From NCBI GenBank assembly GCA_947683425.1, contig CANTUQ010000119.1, forward strand, positions 4,675,001-4,739,000: a DNA stretch of 64,000 nucleotides, written 5' to 3'. Every line of letters begins with the position of its first letter. Within the stretch, counting starts at the first letter, position 1. Position numbers and translations under genes: made by a program. The notes under the pieces are model-generated. The model was not told where the DNA came from. It did no database searches and saw nothing but the letters and a program-made list of their open reading frames with translations. Of the stretch, positions 44,318-56,249 are shown one piece after another. The stretch comes from Excoecaria cochinchinensis. Taxonomy: Eukaryota > Streptophyta > Magnoliopsida > Malpighiales > Euphorbiaceae.

Positions 44318-47002
44318 TGTAACACCCCGTCATCCCCGTTGGAAGGATACCGGAGTGCCACGCGGGCAAACACATATAATCAAATCCATATACACATGTA
44401 TAAACAAAAACCAAATGAAATATAAAGAAACTTTTAATCATTTAATAGTAAAACCTTTTTACATGTAACATATATCAATATCGTTTTACAAAAAGAGGCT
44501 CGTAAGCAAATACATATACAAAAATAATATTTGTTCCTTTACAAAAGATTTACTTTGCTATATACAAGCCATATACAAAAATTACAGCGGAAGACTTCAA
44601 ATAACTTCATTCAAAAAGACTCCTAGTGGCCGACCTGCAGATATCCGACTCCAAATCCAAACTCGCCACCTGCACGGGAAAAGAGCCCGTGCTAAGCGAT
44701 AACGCTTAGTGGGGAGGAACAAAACAAACGCACAGTATGCATATATATAATATTTATACAATAATAATTTAATGATTCAAAAGCGAAGGTATCAAAATTA
44801 CATGTAAACATATCTCCAAATTCTTTACTTGACATGCATAAATAAATATACAATACCAGTAATTAAGTATACAATTCGTAGTTCTCATCATTCTAAGTAT
44901 ATAGATTCAAGGTGCATAAAATAAAGTTATGCAAGAACTCATATACATCATATACTTATAATCATGTCAATAATGCATTTCAACATATGCAACACATTTA
45001 AACATATAGCCTGATTAGTCTAAAATACTCTCTAGAAGTGGATGTGGTCAATTGGATACTGATAGGACACAGTATCCCAAGCATATAGAGACATGAGTCT
45101 CAAACATGTACTTTTCATATAGAGACCGAAGTCTCGCATTTAAATCCATATAGACCCATACAGGATCGAAACAAGGATCCAAACGGACCCAAGTATAACG
45201 TTTTATCATATAGCAGCTGCACACACACAGACCTAAGTAAGCGCTTACTTATCCACTACTAAGACTATTCAGGCTTAAAGCTCAACTCATAATTCAAGCA
45301 CCAATATCAATATTAAATACAACTAAATGCAAATACATATTTCACGTGTACATGTGTCTAGATCAAAATCAGAAATATTTAAATATATCCAATATCAATT
45401 ATTAAAGGCAGGAGTACAAATAATTCACATTGAAATAATTATTGTTCATGTAAATTATAAATTAGTAAATCATGTATAGTAATTATTAATCATGTATAGC
45501 AATCTCATAATTAAACATTTATTAACCACAAATCAGATTTTAAAAACTAATTATTTGTCATATAGTGTAAAAACCCTTGAAAACAGAAGTTAAACTTTGT
45601 TTTTAAGAAAACAGGGCAGCAGGGGAAGGCTGGTCACGAGTCACCCAGGCAGTGGTGTCTCGTGACGCAGCTTCACGCGAGCGCCAGGCAGAAGAGCAGG
45701 CGGTCACGGCGTGACCACCAGTCACGTCTCGTGACGCCTGAGAGGGGAAGGAGAAGAATCACGAGAACACGCAGGGGAGCAGGCGAGGTCGCGAGGCGTG
45801 ATGCTCCATCACGTCGCAACTTCCCAAAGGGAGAAAGGTCACGGCGTGATGCTTCATCACGCCACGTGACTTCCCAAAGGAGGGAGGTCACGGCGTGATG
45901 CCCCATCACGTCACGTGATCTTCCTCTCACAGACTTCTTCTCCAAGCTTATTTCCAGAAATTCCAGAAAACGTGAAAAACCAGAAAATCCAGAAAACAGA
46001 GTACTTCTAAAATTTAAAACTCCACTTTATCTAAAACCATTTTTCATGCAATCATGATTCAAATACTTACCTTCAAGTCTCTAGAGCACATTCACAGCAA
46101 TTATAACACAAATAGCACATTTTTACAATTAAAACAGAGGCAATGTCAGAACATTAACTTTCCAGGAAATCCATATTCAATCTCATGCATATTCAACTCA
46201 TTGCATGTTCATATCATTTTTTTTCCACTGAAATTATATAAACAACATTACATAACTCTAGCATTTCATATACAAACACACACATAAACACATTAATAGC
46301 AAAACTGGAAACAGGATCCAAAATGGGAAAAACAGACACTCCCAAACCTGAAAGAAGTCCGAAAACGCCCACTGTACTTTTCTTCAATCCACCACTTTCT
46401 CTTTTCCCTTATCCTTCCTTCTGTCTTCTATAGCTTGCATGAACCAACAAATAAACCGAAATACTATTAACCCAAGAAACCACTATATAACTCTGAATAA
46501 TCTCAGAAAAAGATGAAGAACGAGAACCCAAATATAAGACCAGCAGCTACTTACCCTGTAATTCCTTCAGTGCTCAAAACCCTAACTCTGAACAGATGAA
46601 TACACATGCAAGTAGGAAAGAACAGCAAATGGAGAAAAGTACATAATGTGGTTTACGTGAGAGAGAAAACAAGAAGAGAGAAAACTTTCAGTCTTTGTTA
46701 TCCAGCCAGCTAAATTTTTCTCAATCTTCTCTTTTCCCTCACCACGTACACACACACTCTGCTTCCACATGGCACACATGCACGGTTCACAAACCCACTT
46801 AATCCTCTTTTACAATATGATCCAAACAATATTACTAATAAGTCCTTGACAATTACCTTTTTCTCACCAAACTAAAATCTGCCATTTAAATCTTTTATTT
46901 CCTTGCAAAATAATCCTTTTTCACTTATAAATTACTCAATTGTCCTTAAATATCCATTTAAAAATTGCCAATTTCCAATTAGGCCACTTATGGGGTGTGA
47001 CA
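44318..47002 (-). repeat. E3 5' LTR (right on the + strand)
   Basis: 2685 bp, the same length as its partner and about 99% identical by eye. It carries the second twin hairpin (44668-44712) and hairpin cluster (45634-45919). Confidence 0.93.
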
Positions 47003-48416
47003 CATGTTATTATGCATGTTTAATCTAGTGTGTCAATATCTTTGATTTCTTTATGTTATATCATGATTATTATTATGTTTGCATGTGTTAAATATCATTA
47101 AAGTTTTTATTAGACTGGTTTATTGTTATCATTAGGTGCTAGTATCATTATTATCATTAATGTTATTGTTCATATTTTGCATGTATGTTAAATTTCAAAT
47201 TTATTTTCTTATGCCTTTATGATAGATATTACTTTAAACTTTATTATGCATGTTAAGTTTTATTGTTCTTATGTTACACATTCATGCACATTTTATGAGT
47301 AATAAAATTGATTGTCATTAATTTTTCATGCATGTTAACCTTTATTATTAATAAATTGCATTTGCCATGATGTTATCTCATTTTATGCATGTTAAATTGC
47401 ATCATAATTATTTTTATGCATGTTATAGTATCTTATGCATGTTATATGGTCATTGTACATATTATCTTTTATGTTATATTATTTCGTTGGCTTAATCACT
47501 AACATTAATTTCTTTTATTTTTACTTTTGGTTGCAAATCATTGTTTTATTCTCATTTGAGCACCCATGCACGTGAAGGAGGAGTTGCAGGGTTTGGTATT
47601 TTCTTTATACATTTTTAATTTTCATTTTATTTTAATTTCCTTGTATATATTCATTGAATAAAATGTTTTCTTATGCGCACCTAAATAAAAATCACAAAAA
47701 TAGTTTTACTAAATTAATTTAGATTTTTCATAATAAAATGGGACCAATGTCCTAGTTTTCATCCCAAATAAAATTATCACATCCAAAATATTTTCTTTAA
47801 TTGTGCATGCGGGGACCAAAGTCCTCATAATTAATAAATTCCCCGGTTTTATGTATGTTTGCACTTTTAAATGGGAGTTGTATTCCGCTCCTGGTATTAT
47901 TGTAATTTACCTTTGATGTTATTTTTGATATGTTTATCCTATCGCGTTCAATGTGAATATTTGCGCTTTTAAATTAAAATTGCATCGTGTGGAGAGAGAG
48001 CGAATTAATGATAATTAAAATTTGATCATAAATTAATCGAGGTAGAAATAGATGAGAAATCCCGGACCCAGCTCTGGTCTTTGGGCTAAAAGAGGCTAGA
48101 GGTCTACCCTCCAAGACACCTTTTTGTGCCACGAGACTTTAGCGCTAATCCTAGGCTCCTTAGGGCGAGAGGTTTACCTTCCAAGACCCCTCTGGTTGGC
48201 CCAAAATGGATACAACGCGCAGTCTTAGGCTCTCCGAGGCGAGAGTAACTTTCCCAATGTTCTATTGGGTGGCGACTCCATGAAACCTCCCTGTTGCCCA
48301 ACATAGACGCACTTGCGATTTATTGCAAGCTATCAACGGACCCACAAATGCCCCGATTGCCCTCAAGCGGGCGGTCCCATGGGCCGCCGCGGGGATCCGG
48401 CGCGCGTCACACTACC

Positions 48417-49610
48417 ATTAATCTAAATAAAGAAGACTTTATATTGAAAAAAAATAGAAGAAAGGTTAGGAAATATTAATATTAATAGTGCTAAAATTAT
48501 AAAAGATAATAAGCAAAAGGATAAACAAATAGCAGTTATAAATGAGGATAAAGAATTAGAATAAGAAGAAGACTCTATAGCTGAATTGGAAACTTAATTT
48601 AATCAATCTTCAAATGAACCTTTAAAAATTAATAAATTAAGAAGAAATGCCCCTTTACTTACTACTAGGAATTATTACTCTAGACCTACTCCTCTAGACA
48701 CTCAATTTGAGGAAAGAGAAATGATTCATCAGGAAAGTTATGATGGTAGATCTGTCTATGAATGGAATTTACATGGTCAATTAGAATATATGATGTTAAA
48801 CCTTTTACAGGAAATGTCAATGGCAGCTAGTGCTTATAGAGCAGCTAACAATAGTGATTTCCAAGTAGCCCAAGCTCTAATTTTAGGATTTACAGGACAG
48901 TTAAAAGGATGGTGGGATTACTATGTAACCCACGAACAACAACAACATATATTGAAAGCCACTAAGACTATAGATAAACGAAAAAATAATATGGAAACTG
49001 AAACAACAATGGACTATAGTGTTAATACCTTAATTTTCGCTATTATGAAAAGTTTTATAGGAGATCCAAGTCAATATCAGGATAGAAATTCAGAAATTCT
49101 ACAAAACTTTACCTGTCCAAAACTACAAGATTTTAGATGGTATAAGAAATTATTTTTAACAAAAGTAATGACTAGATCAAATTGTAATAATTTTTATTGG
49201 AAAGGAAAGATTTATTGTAGGGTTACCTAAACTTTTTGCTGAAATAATTGGAAATAAATTAAGGTCAGAATATAATGATATTGTCCCTTATCATAATTTA
49301 ACTTATGGTTAAATTATTAATTATATTAATAACAAAAGTTTAGCTATATGCTTAGAAATCTAAATAAAGGCAAAATTAAAAAGAGATAACCTAACGGGAA
49401 GAAGCGAAATAGGTGACTTCTGTCAACAATATGGTTATGAAAGAATTAGTGCACCATCAACTAGGGTGAAAAGGAAAAATAAGGTAAAACGATGATATAA
49501 TCCTAGAAGAAAGACATTTAGGCCCAACTTAGAGCAAGATAGGCCCAACAAAAATAGAAGCTTTCCTAAGAAAAAAATCTTATAAGAGCAAGAAATCCTT
49601 TAAAAGGGAT
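48417..49610 (+). pseudogene. Viral coat-protein region of the polyprotein
   Basis: Acidic/Lys-rich lead-in, then the open frame 48721-49230 with YDGRSVYEWN, a KGWWDYYVT segment and YSVNTLIFAI. These are typical of the coat-like domain in plant endogenous pararetroviruses. The frame is lost after FTCPKLQDFRWYKK by a shift near 49200. Lys/Arg-rich sequence before the knuckle (49500-49610) is the expected nucleic-acid-binding tail. It is decayed. Confidence 0.7.
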
Positions 49611-49670
49611 ATAGTAATTTATTATAAATATGGTAGACCAAGTCACTATTCCAAGAACTGTAAAATGAAA
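49611..49670 (+). pseudogene. Viral zinc knuckle, degenerate
   Basis: Reads YYKYGRPSHYSKNC. The first two Cys of a CX2CX4HX4C knuckle are Tyr (TAT for TGT), while the His and last Cys are kept. The knuckle would bind RNA in packaging; here it cannot hold zinc. Confidence 0.65.
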
Positions 49671-50200
49671 AAGAAAGTCAATAATTTAGATACTTTAGAA
49701 GAATTAAAAGAACAAATTATGAAATTAGTAATAAACGATTATTCTTCAAAAATTGTAAGAGATATTTCAGCTTATTAAGAAAATGATTTAAATATAATAA
49801 GTGAAGAAAATGATCCTAGTAGTGAAACAGAATCGTGTGAATGTTTAGGAACGTGTTAGTGTAATAGGATAAATATGCTTAATAATGAATAGCAATTTTT
49901 ACTAGATATAATAGATAAAATAGAAGACCCAGAGATAAAAGTAAATTACATACTTAGACTAAAAGACTTAATAGGACAAAGAGAGCAAAAAGATTATAGA
50001 CCCTATGATTTTAATGAAATTTGCCAAAGGTTTAAACAAGTTAAAAGAGAGTCTTCCGTTCAGGATCTTCAGGAAGAAGTTAAAGGTTTAAAACATGAGG
50101 TAAGTATATTAAAAAGAAAGGTTTAATTCTTAGAAGAGGAAAATCTTAAAGATAGTCTAAGTAAACTTTTGCTAGATAAAAATAAAAATTAGGTATCTAC
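49671..50200 (+). pseudogene. Viral polyprotein spacer between knuckle and protease
   Basis: Glu/Lys-rich remnants with stops, including a coiled-coil-like EEVKGLKHEVSILKRKV stretch near 50075-50125. There is no catalytic motif. Confidence 0.45.
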
Positions 50201-50550
50201 TTCTTTAGTAATTAGAGAACCGAAAAAAAAGGGAGAATATGTTAATAGTATTTCCAGAATAAGTTATCAAAAGTGGTATGTTAAATTAGATATAGTAATA
50301 AATGATGATTTTCATCTTTCTATATTAGCTCTAGTTGATACTAGAGCAGATCAAAATTGTATTCAGGAAAGTTTAGTTCCCACTAAATACTATGAAAAAA
50401 CTTCAGAAAGACTTAGTTCAGTCAATGGATCTAAATTACACATTAATTACAAATTATGTAAGGTAAAGATATGTAATAAAGGTTATTGTTATAAACTCAG
50501 CTAATTTTAATTAAGAATCTAAATTCAAGAGTAATTTTAGGAACACCTTT
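50201..50550 (+). pseudogene. Viral aspartic protease, degenerate
   Basis: ALVDTRADQNCIQ at about 50327-50370. The catalytic triplet Asp-Thr-Gly is changed to Asp-Thr-Arg (GGA to AGA type), which would remove activity. A second motif near 50535, VILGTPFI, fits the family's ILG loop. Confidence 0.65.
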
Positions 50551-50557
50551 TATAACA

Positions 50558-51430
50558 ATGCTTTATCCTTTTCAGGTTTGTAATAATGGAATAATTACTA
50601 AAGTCTTAGGAAAAGATATATTATTTGAATTTGCTTTTCCAATGATATTTAATCAATTACAAAATAATATTCAGGAAATTAATTTTTTTAATAATAAACG
50701 AAATCATATAAAATATTTAATCAGAGAAATAGATGAAAAAAGGATAAAAATCCAATTAGAAAAAGAAGAAGTAAAAGAAAAGATGAAAGAGATAGAAAGA
50801 ACTTTTGCTAAAGATGTCTGTGCACCAATACCCAATGCTTTTTGGAATAGGAAGAGCCATATAGTCAATTTACCTTACGAAAATGACTTTGATGAAAAGA
50901 AGATACCCACTAGGTCTAAAGCTATACACATGTCAGAAGAATTAGAAACACTTTTGTAGGAAAGAAATCCAGGACTTAAAAGATAAAGGATTAATTAGGG
51001 ATTCTAAGTCTCCATGGTCTTATTCAACTTTTATGTAATAAACACGCCAGAATTAGAGAGAGGAGCCCCTAGGTTAGTCATAAATTATAAACCTTTAAAT
51101 AACGTTTTACAATGGATTAAATACCCTATCCCAAATAAAAGAGATTTATTAAAAAGATTATATAATGCAAAACTATTTTCAAAATTTGATATGAAATCAG
51201 GAGTTTGGCAGATTCAAATTCAGGAAAAAGATAGATATAAAATCGGATTCAACACTCCTTTTGGCCATTACGAGTGGAAGGTAATGCCATTTGGATTATG
51301 CAATGCCCCATCAAAATTTCAAAATATAATGAATATTTTTAGATAATATTACTCAGTATTTTAACCATTTAAGAAAATTTTATAATATTATACATAGCAG
51401 CGAATTAGTAATTTCTCCTACTAAGATTGT
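50558..51430 (+). pseudogene. Viral reverse transcriptase, active site deleted
   Basis: The open part 50558-50959 is the RT lead-in. 51014-51346 carries RLVINYKPLN, FSKFDMKSGVWQI and MPFGLCNAPSKFQ. After NIMNIF the sequence jumps to a YFNHLRKFY-like segment. The stretch that should hold the Tyr-x-Asp-Asp box is missing, a deletion of the order of 60-80 bp judged by the family's spacing. A frame break follows near 51345. Confidence 0.75.
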
Positions 51431-51735
51431 TTCACGTTAAGGTCAAATGTTTAGGATATGATACAGATCAGGGAGCCATTAGACCTATAAATAGGAGTTT
51501 AGAATTTACAGGAAAATTCCCAGATGCGATTAAGGATAGAAAACAATTACAAAGATTTTTAGGATGTCTAAATTATGTTCATGATTTTTTCCAAGATTTA
51601 GGAAAGATCTATCAACCTCTTTATAATAGGTTAAAGAAAAATCCAAAGCCATGGATAGAAGAGCATACTCAGATAGTAAAAATGATAAAAGAAAAATTTA
51701 AGAGTGTCCTATGTCTTTGCATTCCTCACCCATAA
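51431..51735 (+). pseudogene. Viral RT connection region
   Basis: Open frame 51427-51735 with CLGYDTDQGAIRP, KQLQRFLGCLNYV and KPWIEEHTQ, the thumb/connection part between RT and RNase H. It is the best-kept part of the viral enzyme region and ends at TAA 51733-51735. Confidence 0.7.
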
Positions 51736-52131
51736 GCCTTTTTAATTGTAGAAACAGACGCTAGTGATAATGGTTTCGGAGGAATATTTAAAGAAAAAAT
51801 GGATAGTAAAGAAAAGTTAGTATGATTTTATTCAGGAAGTTGGAATAATACTCAAAAAAATTATTCTACCATTAAAAAGGAAATATTAAGCATTGTTTCA
51901 TGCATTACGAAGTTTGAAGATGATCTTTAAATGAAATGATTTTTATTAAGGATTGATTGTCTTTCAGCAAAACATACTTTAGAAAAGGATGTTAAAAATT
52001 TAATTACTAAACAGTTTTTTACCAAATGGCATGCCCTTCTCAGTAATTTTGATTTTGAAATAGAATTTATTAAAGGTCAAAATAGTTGTTTACCTGATTT
52101 TCATTCCCGTGAGTTTTTACATGAAAAATAA
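51736..52131 (+). pseudogene. Viral RNase H, degenerate
   Basis: ETDASDNGFGGIFKE, STIKKEILSIV, LLRIDCLSAKHTL and NSCLPDFHSREF give the order of RNase H motifs of caulimovirids. In-frame stops are at about 51823, 51928 and 51937. It follows the RT connection directly. Confidence 0.7.
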
Positions 52132-52607
52132 ATAAAGATAATAAGAAGGTGCTTAGTAAAGCCAGTATTTCAAATCAGATTAATAATAATTAGGCGATAA
52201 ATACTAATCACATGATTCCTTTATCACCCAACAGATTTGTAGCCCTATCACCTAGACCTAGACCTATCACCCCTTGGATTTCTCTACCAATCTCTTTATC
52301 CTTGATCAGACCCTCAACTTTAGGAACTCCTCTGCCTGCCCTTTTTAGACCTCCTACCTTTTCCATAGTGGTTTCTACTCCTATTTTTGCTTCGTCATCC
52401 TAATCTCTGAAAAAATCTTCATAAGTTTATATTTTAAATCCTCATAGGCAATTTATTAAAGTTTTAGAACTAGAAGAACAAAGCTTAATAGAAAATCAGA
52501 GATTTTATAAGTTGATCAATTTTATATTTCCAAAAGGATTTCATTTTTTAGAAGAATGCCCAGACAAGACTAGGGAATTCTATGAGATGATCTTAGTTGA
52601 CATAGAC
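52132..52607 (+). pseudogene. Viral polyprotein C-terminal region, copy 2, first part
   Basis: Pro/Ser/Leu-rich linker (open frame 52212-52403), then sequence aligning with 1-190 of the window. It is cut by truncated LTR S4. The second part is 54309-54911. Confidence 0.65.
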
Positions 52608-54250
52608 TATAACACCCCAAAATACACCCTAGTAGGATTAAGACGAGTTTAGGGTGTAATGGAAACCGAATGTGTTTGATTTAGCGACGGAAGTGTCAAA
52701 AAGGACACAATCGTCATTAATTCGAATATTTTAGCAAGTTTTGGTAAATTGGATAATTATGTCGTTATGCCTCGAATGGAATTAAAATAATTATTTTGGC
52801 GAGCGAAAATACGTAATTGGATAATCAAAATGGCTAAGTGTAGTAAAGGACATAACCGGTATTAAGTGAAAAGTTAAGGGTATTTTGGTAATTTGGCAAT
52901 TTGTTACTTAAATAAAACAATTAAGAAAGATTTGTATGCCAATGATTTCATTAAAGAAAGTTATTTGCCAAATGAATGAAGTAATAATAGATAAAGGAGC
53001 AAAGTGAATTATGCCATAAATATCAAAGGGTAGCTAATGAGAAATTGACACTTGGAGAGGAGAATAAGTATGCATTAAAGACAATATTTAAGCCAACCCT
53101 TTAGCTGTCCTAAGGGCAATTTTGCCAAAACATTGAGGGGCTAAAAATCCAATGCTCTTTGTTTTTCATCTTCTAAATGGGTAAAAGAAAGAGAGATGGA
53201 AGTTGGGAAAGATTAAGCAAGAGATGATGATTTTGAGGTAAGTTTTGTGTGGTTTAATTTTCCTTTCTTCTTCTTTTCCTCTTGAGGTTGAATTTTACAA
53301 TTGAAAAAGTGGGTACGTGAGTTTTGATGTTGGTTTTGTGTGGAGGAAACAAGAGAAGCTAAAGGAAGAGTAAGAAAGCAAATAGTGGTGTAGCCCATTT
53401 AAGCTAATAGGAGCAAAGGAAGATGAGGTTTGGAAACTCTTTATTTATGTGTGAGTTTTGAGTATATTGATGTGTTATATAAGTTACTTGAATGTGTTTA
53501 TGATGATATATGATGATGATAGTGAGTGTTGGCTTTAAATTGTTAAAATGTGTATGTGAATAGGATTTTGGTGAAAACAGTGTCAGAATAGACCTAACCA
53601 CTCTTCGGTTATTAGACTGTCACTAGAGTTTTTGAACTCCAAATTGTATGAAACTAGCTCCATTAGAAATATAAGACATGCTTAAAAATGTCTTAGAAAT
53701 AGCCTTGAGCTAAGTTTAGCTTTAAGTGTCCCAAAAGTTGTTTGGCCGGGTGCAAGGGAGTAGTATAGGTTTTATTGCTCATATCTAATGATTTAAGTGT
53801 CCAAATTACATGAGATTTGTTCTATATGAAATATAACATCATAGGGATCATTTTTTAAGAAGGACATTTTGCCTAAAAATGAGGTTTATATGTTGGTTTA
53901 GGCAGTTTAGATTTGAAGTGAAAACCAATCCTGTCATCCTAGGATTCTGTTGCGAGCGCGATAGAACATTCTAAATGAAGGCTTTTCCTCTTGTTTGGAA
54001 CCCCATGGTTGGCATGAATCATTGTCCACCTTTACTCTCCTCTAGTTTGTGTATTTTGGTATGTTTTTTCTTTCGAAATACACCCGGACTTCACTGGAGC
54101 ATTCTAAGACTTATCCATCATATGTTTAGAGTTTGTAAAAGAGTAAACAAATGGCTATTACTTAGAAATACAAGTGACTAAGGTTATAAATAAGAATAAT
54201 GCTAGGATACTTAAAAGTTTAATGAGTCAAACAACTCTGAATATAGCAAG
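52608..54250 (+). mobile_element. S4: 3'-truncated LTR, TGTAACACCCC type
   Basis: Begins TATAACACCCC (TG changed to TA) and follows S2 in order up to the segment equivalent to S2 10450. The remaining part, more than 2 kb, is missing. There is no clear target duplication. The right border is the filler patch 54243-54308. Confidence 0.75.
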
Positions 54251-54308
54251 AAGTGGGGATTAAAACCCTATTATAATCAGTGGGGATTGAAACCTTAATG
54301 AGTCAAAC
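54243..54308 (+). other. Templated filler DNA at a deletion join
   Basis: Patchwork of copies of nearby sequence. 54254-54272 copies 54399-54417 (one mismatch), 54271-54280 copies 54329-54338, 54281-54294 copies 54399-54412, and 54295-54308 copies 54219-54232. Viral sequence resumes at 54309. Confidence 0.85.
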
Positions 54309-54968
54309 TCCATCGTGATCGACCACAATTATAATCAGATTTCCACCAAGATAAACTATAGCAAAGTAAAGATCTTCAGAATAATGACTCTAGTAGAATG
54401 GGGATTGAAACCCTATTCTTTTAAGGTTTTAGCAGGATATTCAGCTCGAAGTCAATATAGGTATTATAACTATCAGGACGCATGGTTTAAAGCCTTCTTT
54501 CTAAAAAACTATAATCATTCGTGGTTTTTCTACTTTTCACATAAGTTTTTGGGATTTTATCTGAATTGGTTTCTTAGGTGGTTTGACATTCTTGGACTTA
54601 TAGAAGCCATTTTTCCTCTACAAGTTCTCCCGGGCTATGCAAAATATAAAGATCTTTATCAAACAAAGATTAATGATTCCCCACTTCAGTTTTGCAATGA
54701 GTTCAAAATTCCATGGATAATAACATAGAATTACCATGTTCCTACTGATTCAGCCTTTCCCATTCTTTATCAAGAATATCGAGTAAAGTGGTGGGACTCC
54801 TTTCAATAACAAAGGGCTAATACAGTAGCAATTAGGGAAAACTTCGGCACTGACAGATTTACTTATCTGGTTAAAAGACCAGTCCATTCAAATAAAGCCC
54901 AGAGTTTGTAGATAGCAAAAATTAGCTTATCATCCTCCTCACATCAGCATCATCAGAACAAGTGGTTA
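54309..54968 (+). pseudogene. Segment V4: viral polyprotein C-terminal region, copy 2, second part
   Basis: Matches window positions 191-850. Open from 54315 to TAG 54726-54728, with YYNYQDAW, HSWFFYF and FKIPWIIT. It keeps the Trp (TGG) where copy 1 has TAG. A further TAA is at 54807-54809, and the probable natural end is TAG 54909-54911. It ends with the duplication ggtta before S5. Confidence 0.75.
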
Positions 54969-56034
54969 TGTCACACCTTGAAATGTACCCTAGAAGGCTT
55001 GGGCGTATTGAGAATGGGTAGTGACCAAGGTTATGCACGTTGAAGTGTTAGGTATGTCAAATGAACCATTTAAGAATTTAAGTGAAAGTTTCAGCAAGTA
55101 CGATTAATGGTAAAATTGTGAAGTGTGAGTTTAGGACTTAATTAAAGGAGTAGGATTAATTTTGTGGGCCAATGTTAAGAATTATATAGAGGGATGCTAA
55201 ATGTAAGAAGAGAAAGGAGTTGATGAACTAAAAAGGAGAAATGGACACAAATATCTAATTTGGGCCAATAGGAAGGTGACATGTGGCAAGGAGAGTAGAG
55301 GGAGTATTTAAGAAGAGAGAGAAGAGTGTGAGGGGCAGATTTTCTGCTTACCCTCACGTTAGTCCCTCCCCTTCCTCTCCTTCTTCTTCTTCTTCTTCTT
55401 CTTCCTCCATTGCCATTTCCCTCTTCCTGTGGACAGCTTTAAGATTTTGATGATGGAATCTTCTAGTCTAAATGTTTGAGTGAGAGATTTGAGATGGTAA
55501 AGGTAAAGTTTTAAGCTTTGATTCCTTCCCTCCCTTTTGATTTAGTTTCAAACCCTAGATTTATGTTTTGCGAATTTGTGTGTTTTGGTGAGGATTGCAG
55601 ATGAGAAAGATCTTGGATGGGTTTTTAGAACAAGAAAGATTAATCAAACAAGCTATTGGAGCAAAGGAGTTAAGGTTAGGGATTTTGAAATTTTGAAGCT
55701 CATTATGATTTGCTATTTATCCCCGATTTCTTGGAAATCATGAGTTTAGGTTTGGTTAAGTTTGTGTAAATATTGTGGGTTTTGAAGTTATTCCAAATAG
55801 AGAGGTTATGGTTGTGAATTATTGGATTAAAAAATTAAATTTGTATGAATAAGGGAAAATTCTGGGTTTTAAATAACTATAATTTTCGATTGTTTAAAAT
55901 TGATGTTTTAATTGTGTTAATTGGTTTGAACCATGGATTTGATGCGGCATAAAGAGTATGGAATGTGGGTTTTGAACTATATTGAAGTCTTGGAAGTTAC
56001 TTGCATTTTGGTTGATTTTTGGTCATGAGAATTT

Positions 56035-56144
56035 CTGCAGATTTTGGTCGGAGAACTGGGAAATCACGACTCTATTGTGAGCGTGATGCTCATCACGATT
56101 GCGATAGAGTCGTGATTTCCCAGTTCTCCAACCAAAATCTGCAG
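56035..56144. repeat. 41-bp inverted repeat in S5
   Basis: The arm CTGCAGATTTTGGTCGGAGA...ACTCTAT (56035-56075) is repeated in reverse at 56104-56144 with one mismatch, around a 28-base loop that itself has a GCGTGATGCTCATCACG hairpin. Confidence 0.92.
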
Positions 56145-56249
56145 GAAATCATGACTCTATCGCGAGTGTAACGCTCGTCACGATTGCGATAGAGCCCAGT
56201 GATTCCAGCATCTCTCGATTGGCCGAACTATCGGCAGAGGAATGTACGA

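Larger units (their letters stand above)
40192..47002 (-). mobile_element. E3: gag-only, non-autonomous LTR retrotransposon
   Basis: 6811 bp inserted in the E2 3' LTR with the exact duplication catgt (40187-40191 and 47003-47007). LTRs are 40192-42876 and 44318-47002, 2685 bp each, with about twenty differences seen by eye, so the insertion is recent. The 1441-bp internal region has a tRNA-iMet primer site, one Gag gene and a polypurine tract, all on the minus strand. There is no protease, RT or integrase. This fits the class of terminal-repeat elements with only a GAG gene. It must borrow enzymes from a relative. Confidence 0.93.
28317..48411 (+). mobile_element. E2: Tat/Ogre-type Ty3/gypsy LTR retrotransposon
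   Basis: Bounded by the duplication ctacc (28312-28316 and 48412-48416). LTRs are 28317-30598 and 39264-48411; the latter is split by E3. The order is primer site, leader, gag, Cys/His segment, protease, RT, RNase H, archaeal-type RNase H, integrase, 3' region with a tandem array, and polypurine tract. The extra RNase H before integrase is the hallmark of the Tat lineage. The LTRs differ by about twenty scattered bases by eye plus one GC-rich block, so it is fairly young. Confidence 0.93.
39264..48411 (+). repeat. E2 3' LTR, split by E3
   Basis: Two parts, 39264-40191 and 47008-48411 (E3 and its duplication between), together 2332 bp. It is about 50 bp longer than the 5' LTR, almost wholly because of the GC block at 39535-39665, which holds two extra hairpins. 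Confidence 0.92.
48412..52607 (+). other. Endogenous caulimovirid segment V3
   Basis: Core of the viral polyprotein: coat region, zinc knuckle, protease, RT, RNase H and the start of the C-terminal region. It is AT-rich with many stops. Position 52399 onward aligns with position 1 of the window. Confidence 0.8.

Noticed and set aside
52608..54308. Target duplication around S4
   Set aside because: Left flank tagac and right flank caaac do not match convincingly, and the right end is a deletion scar.
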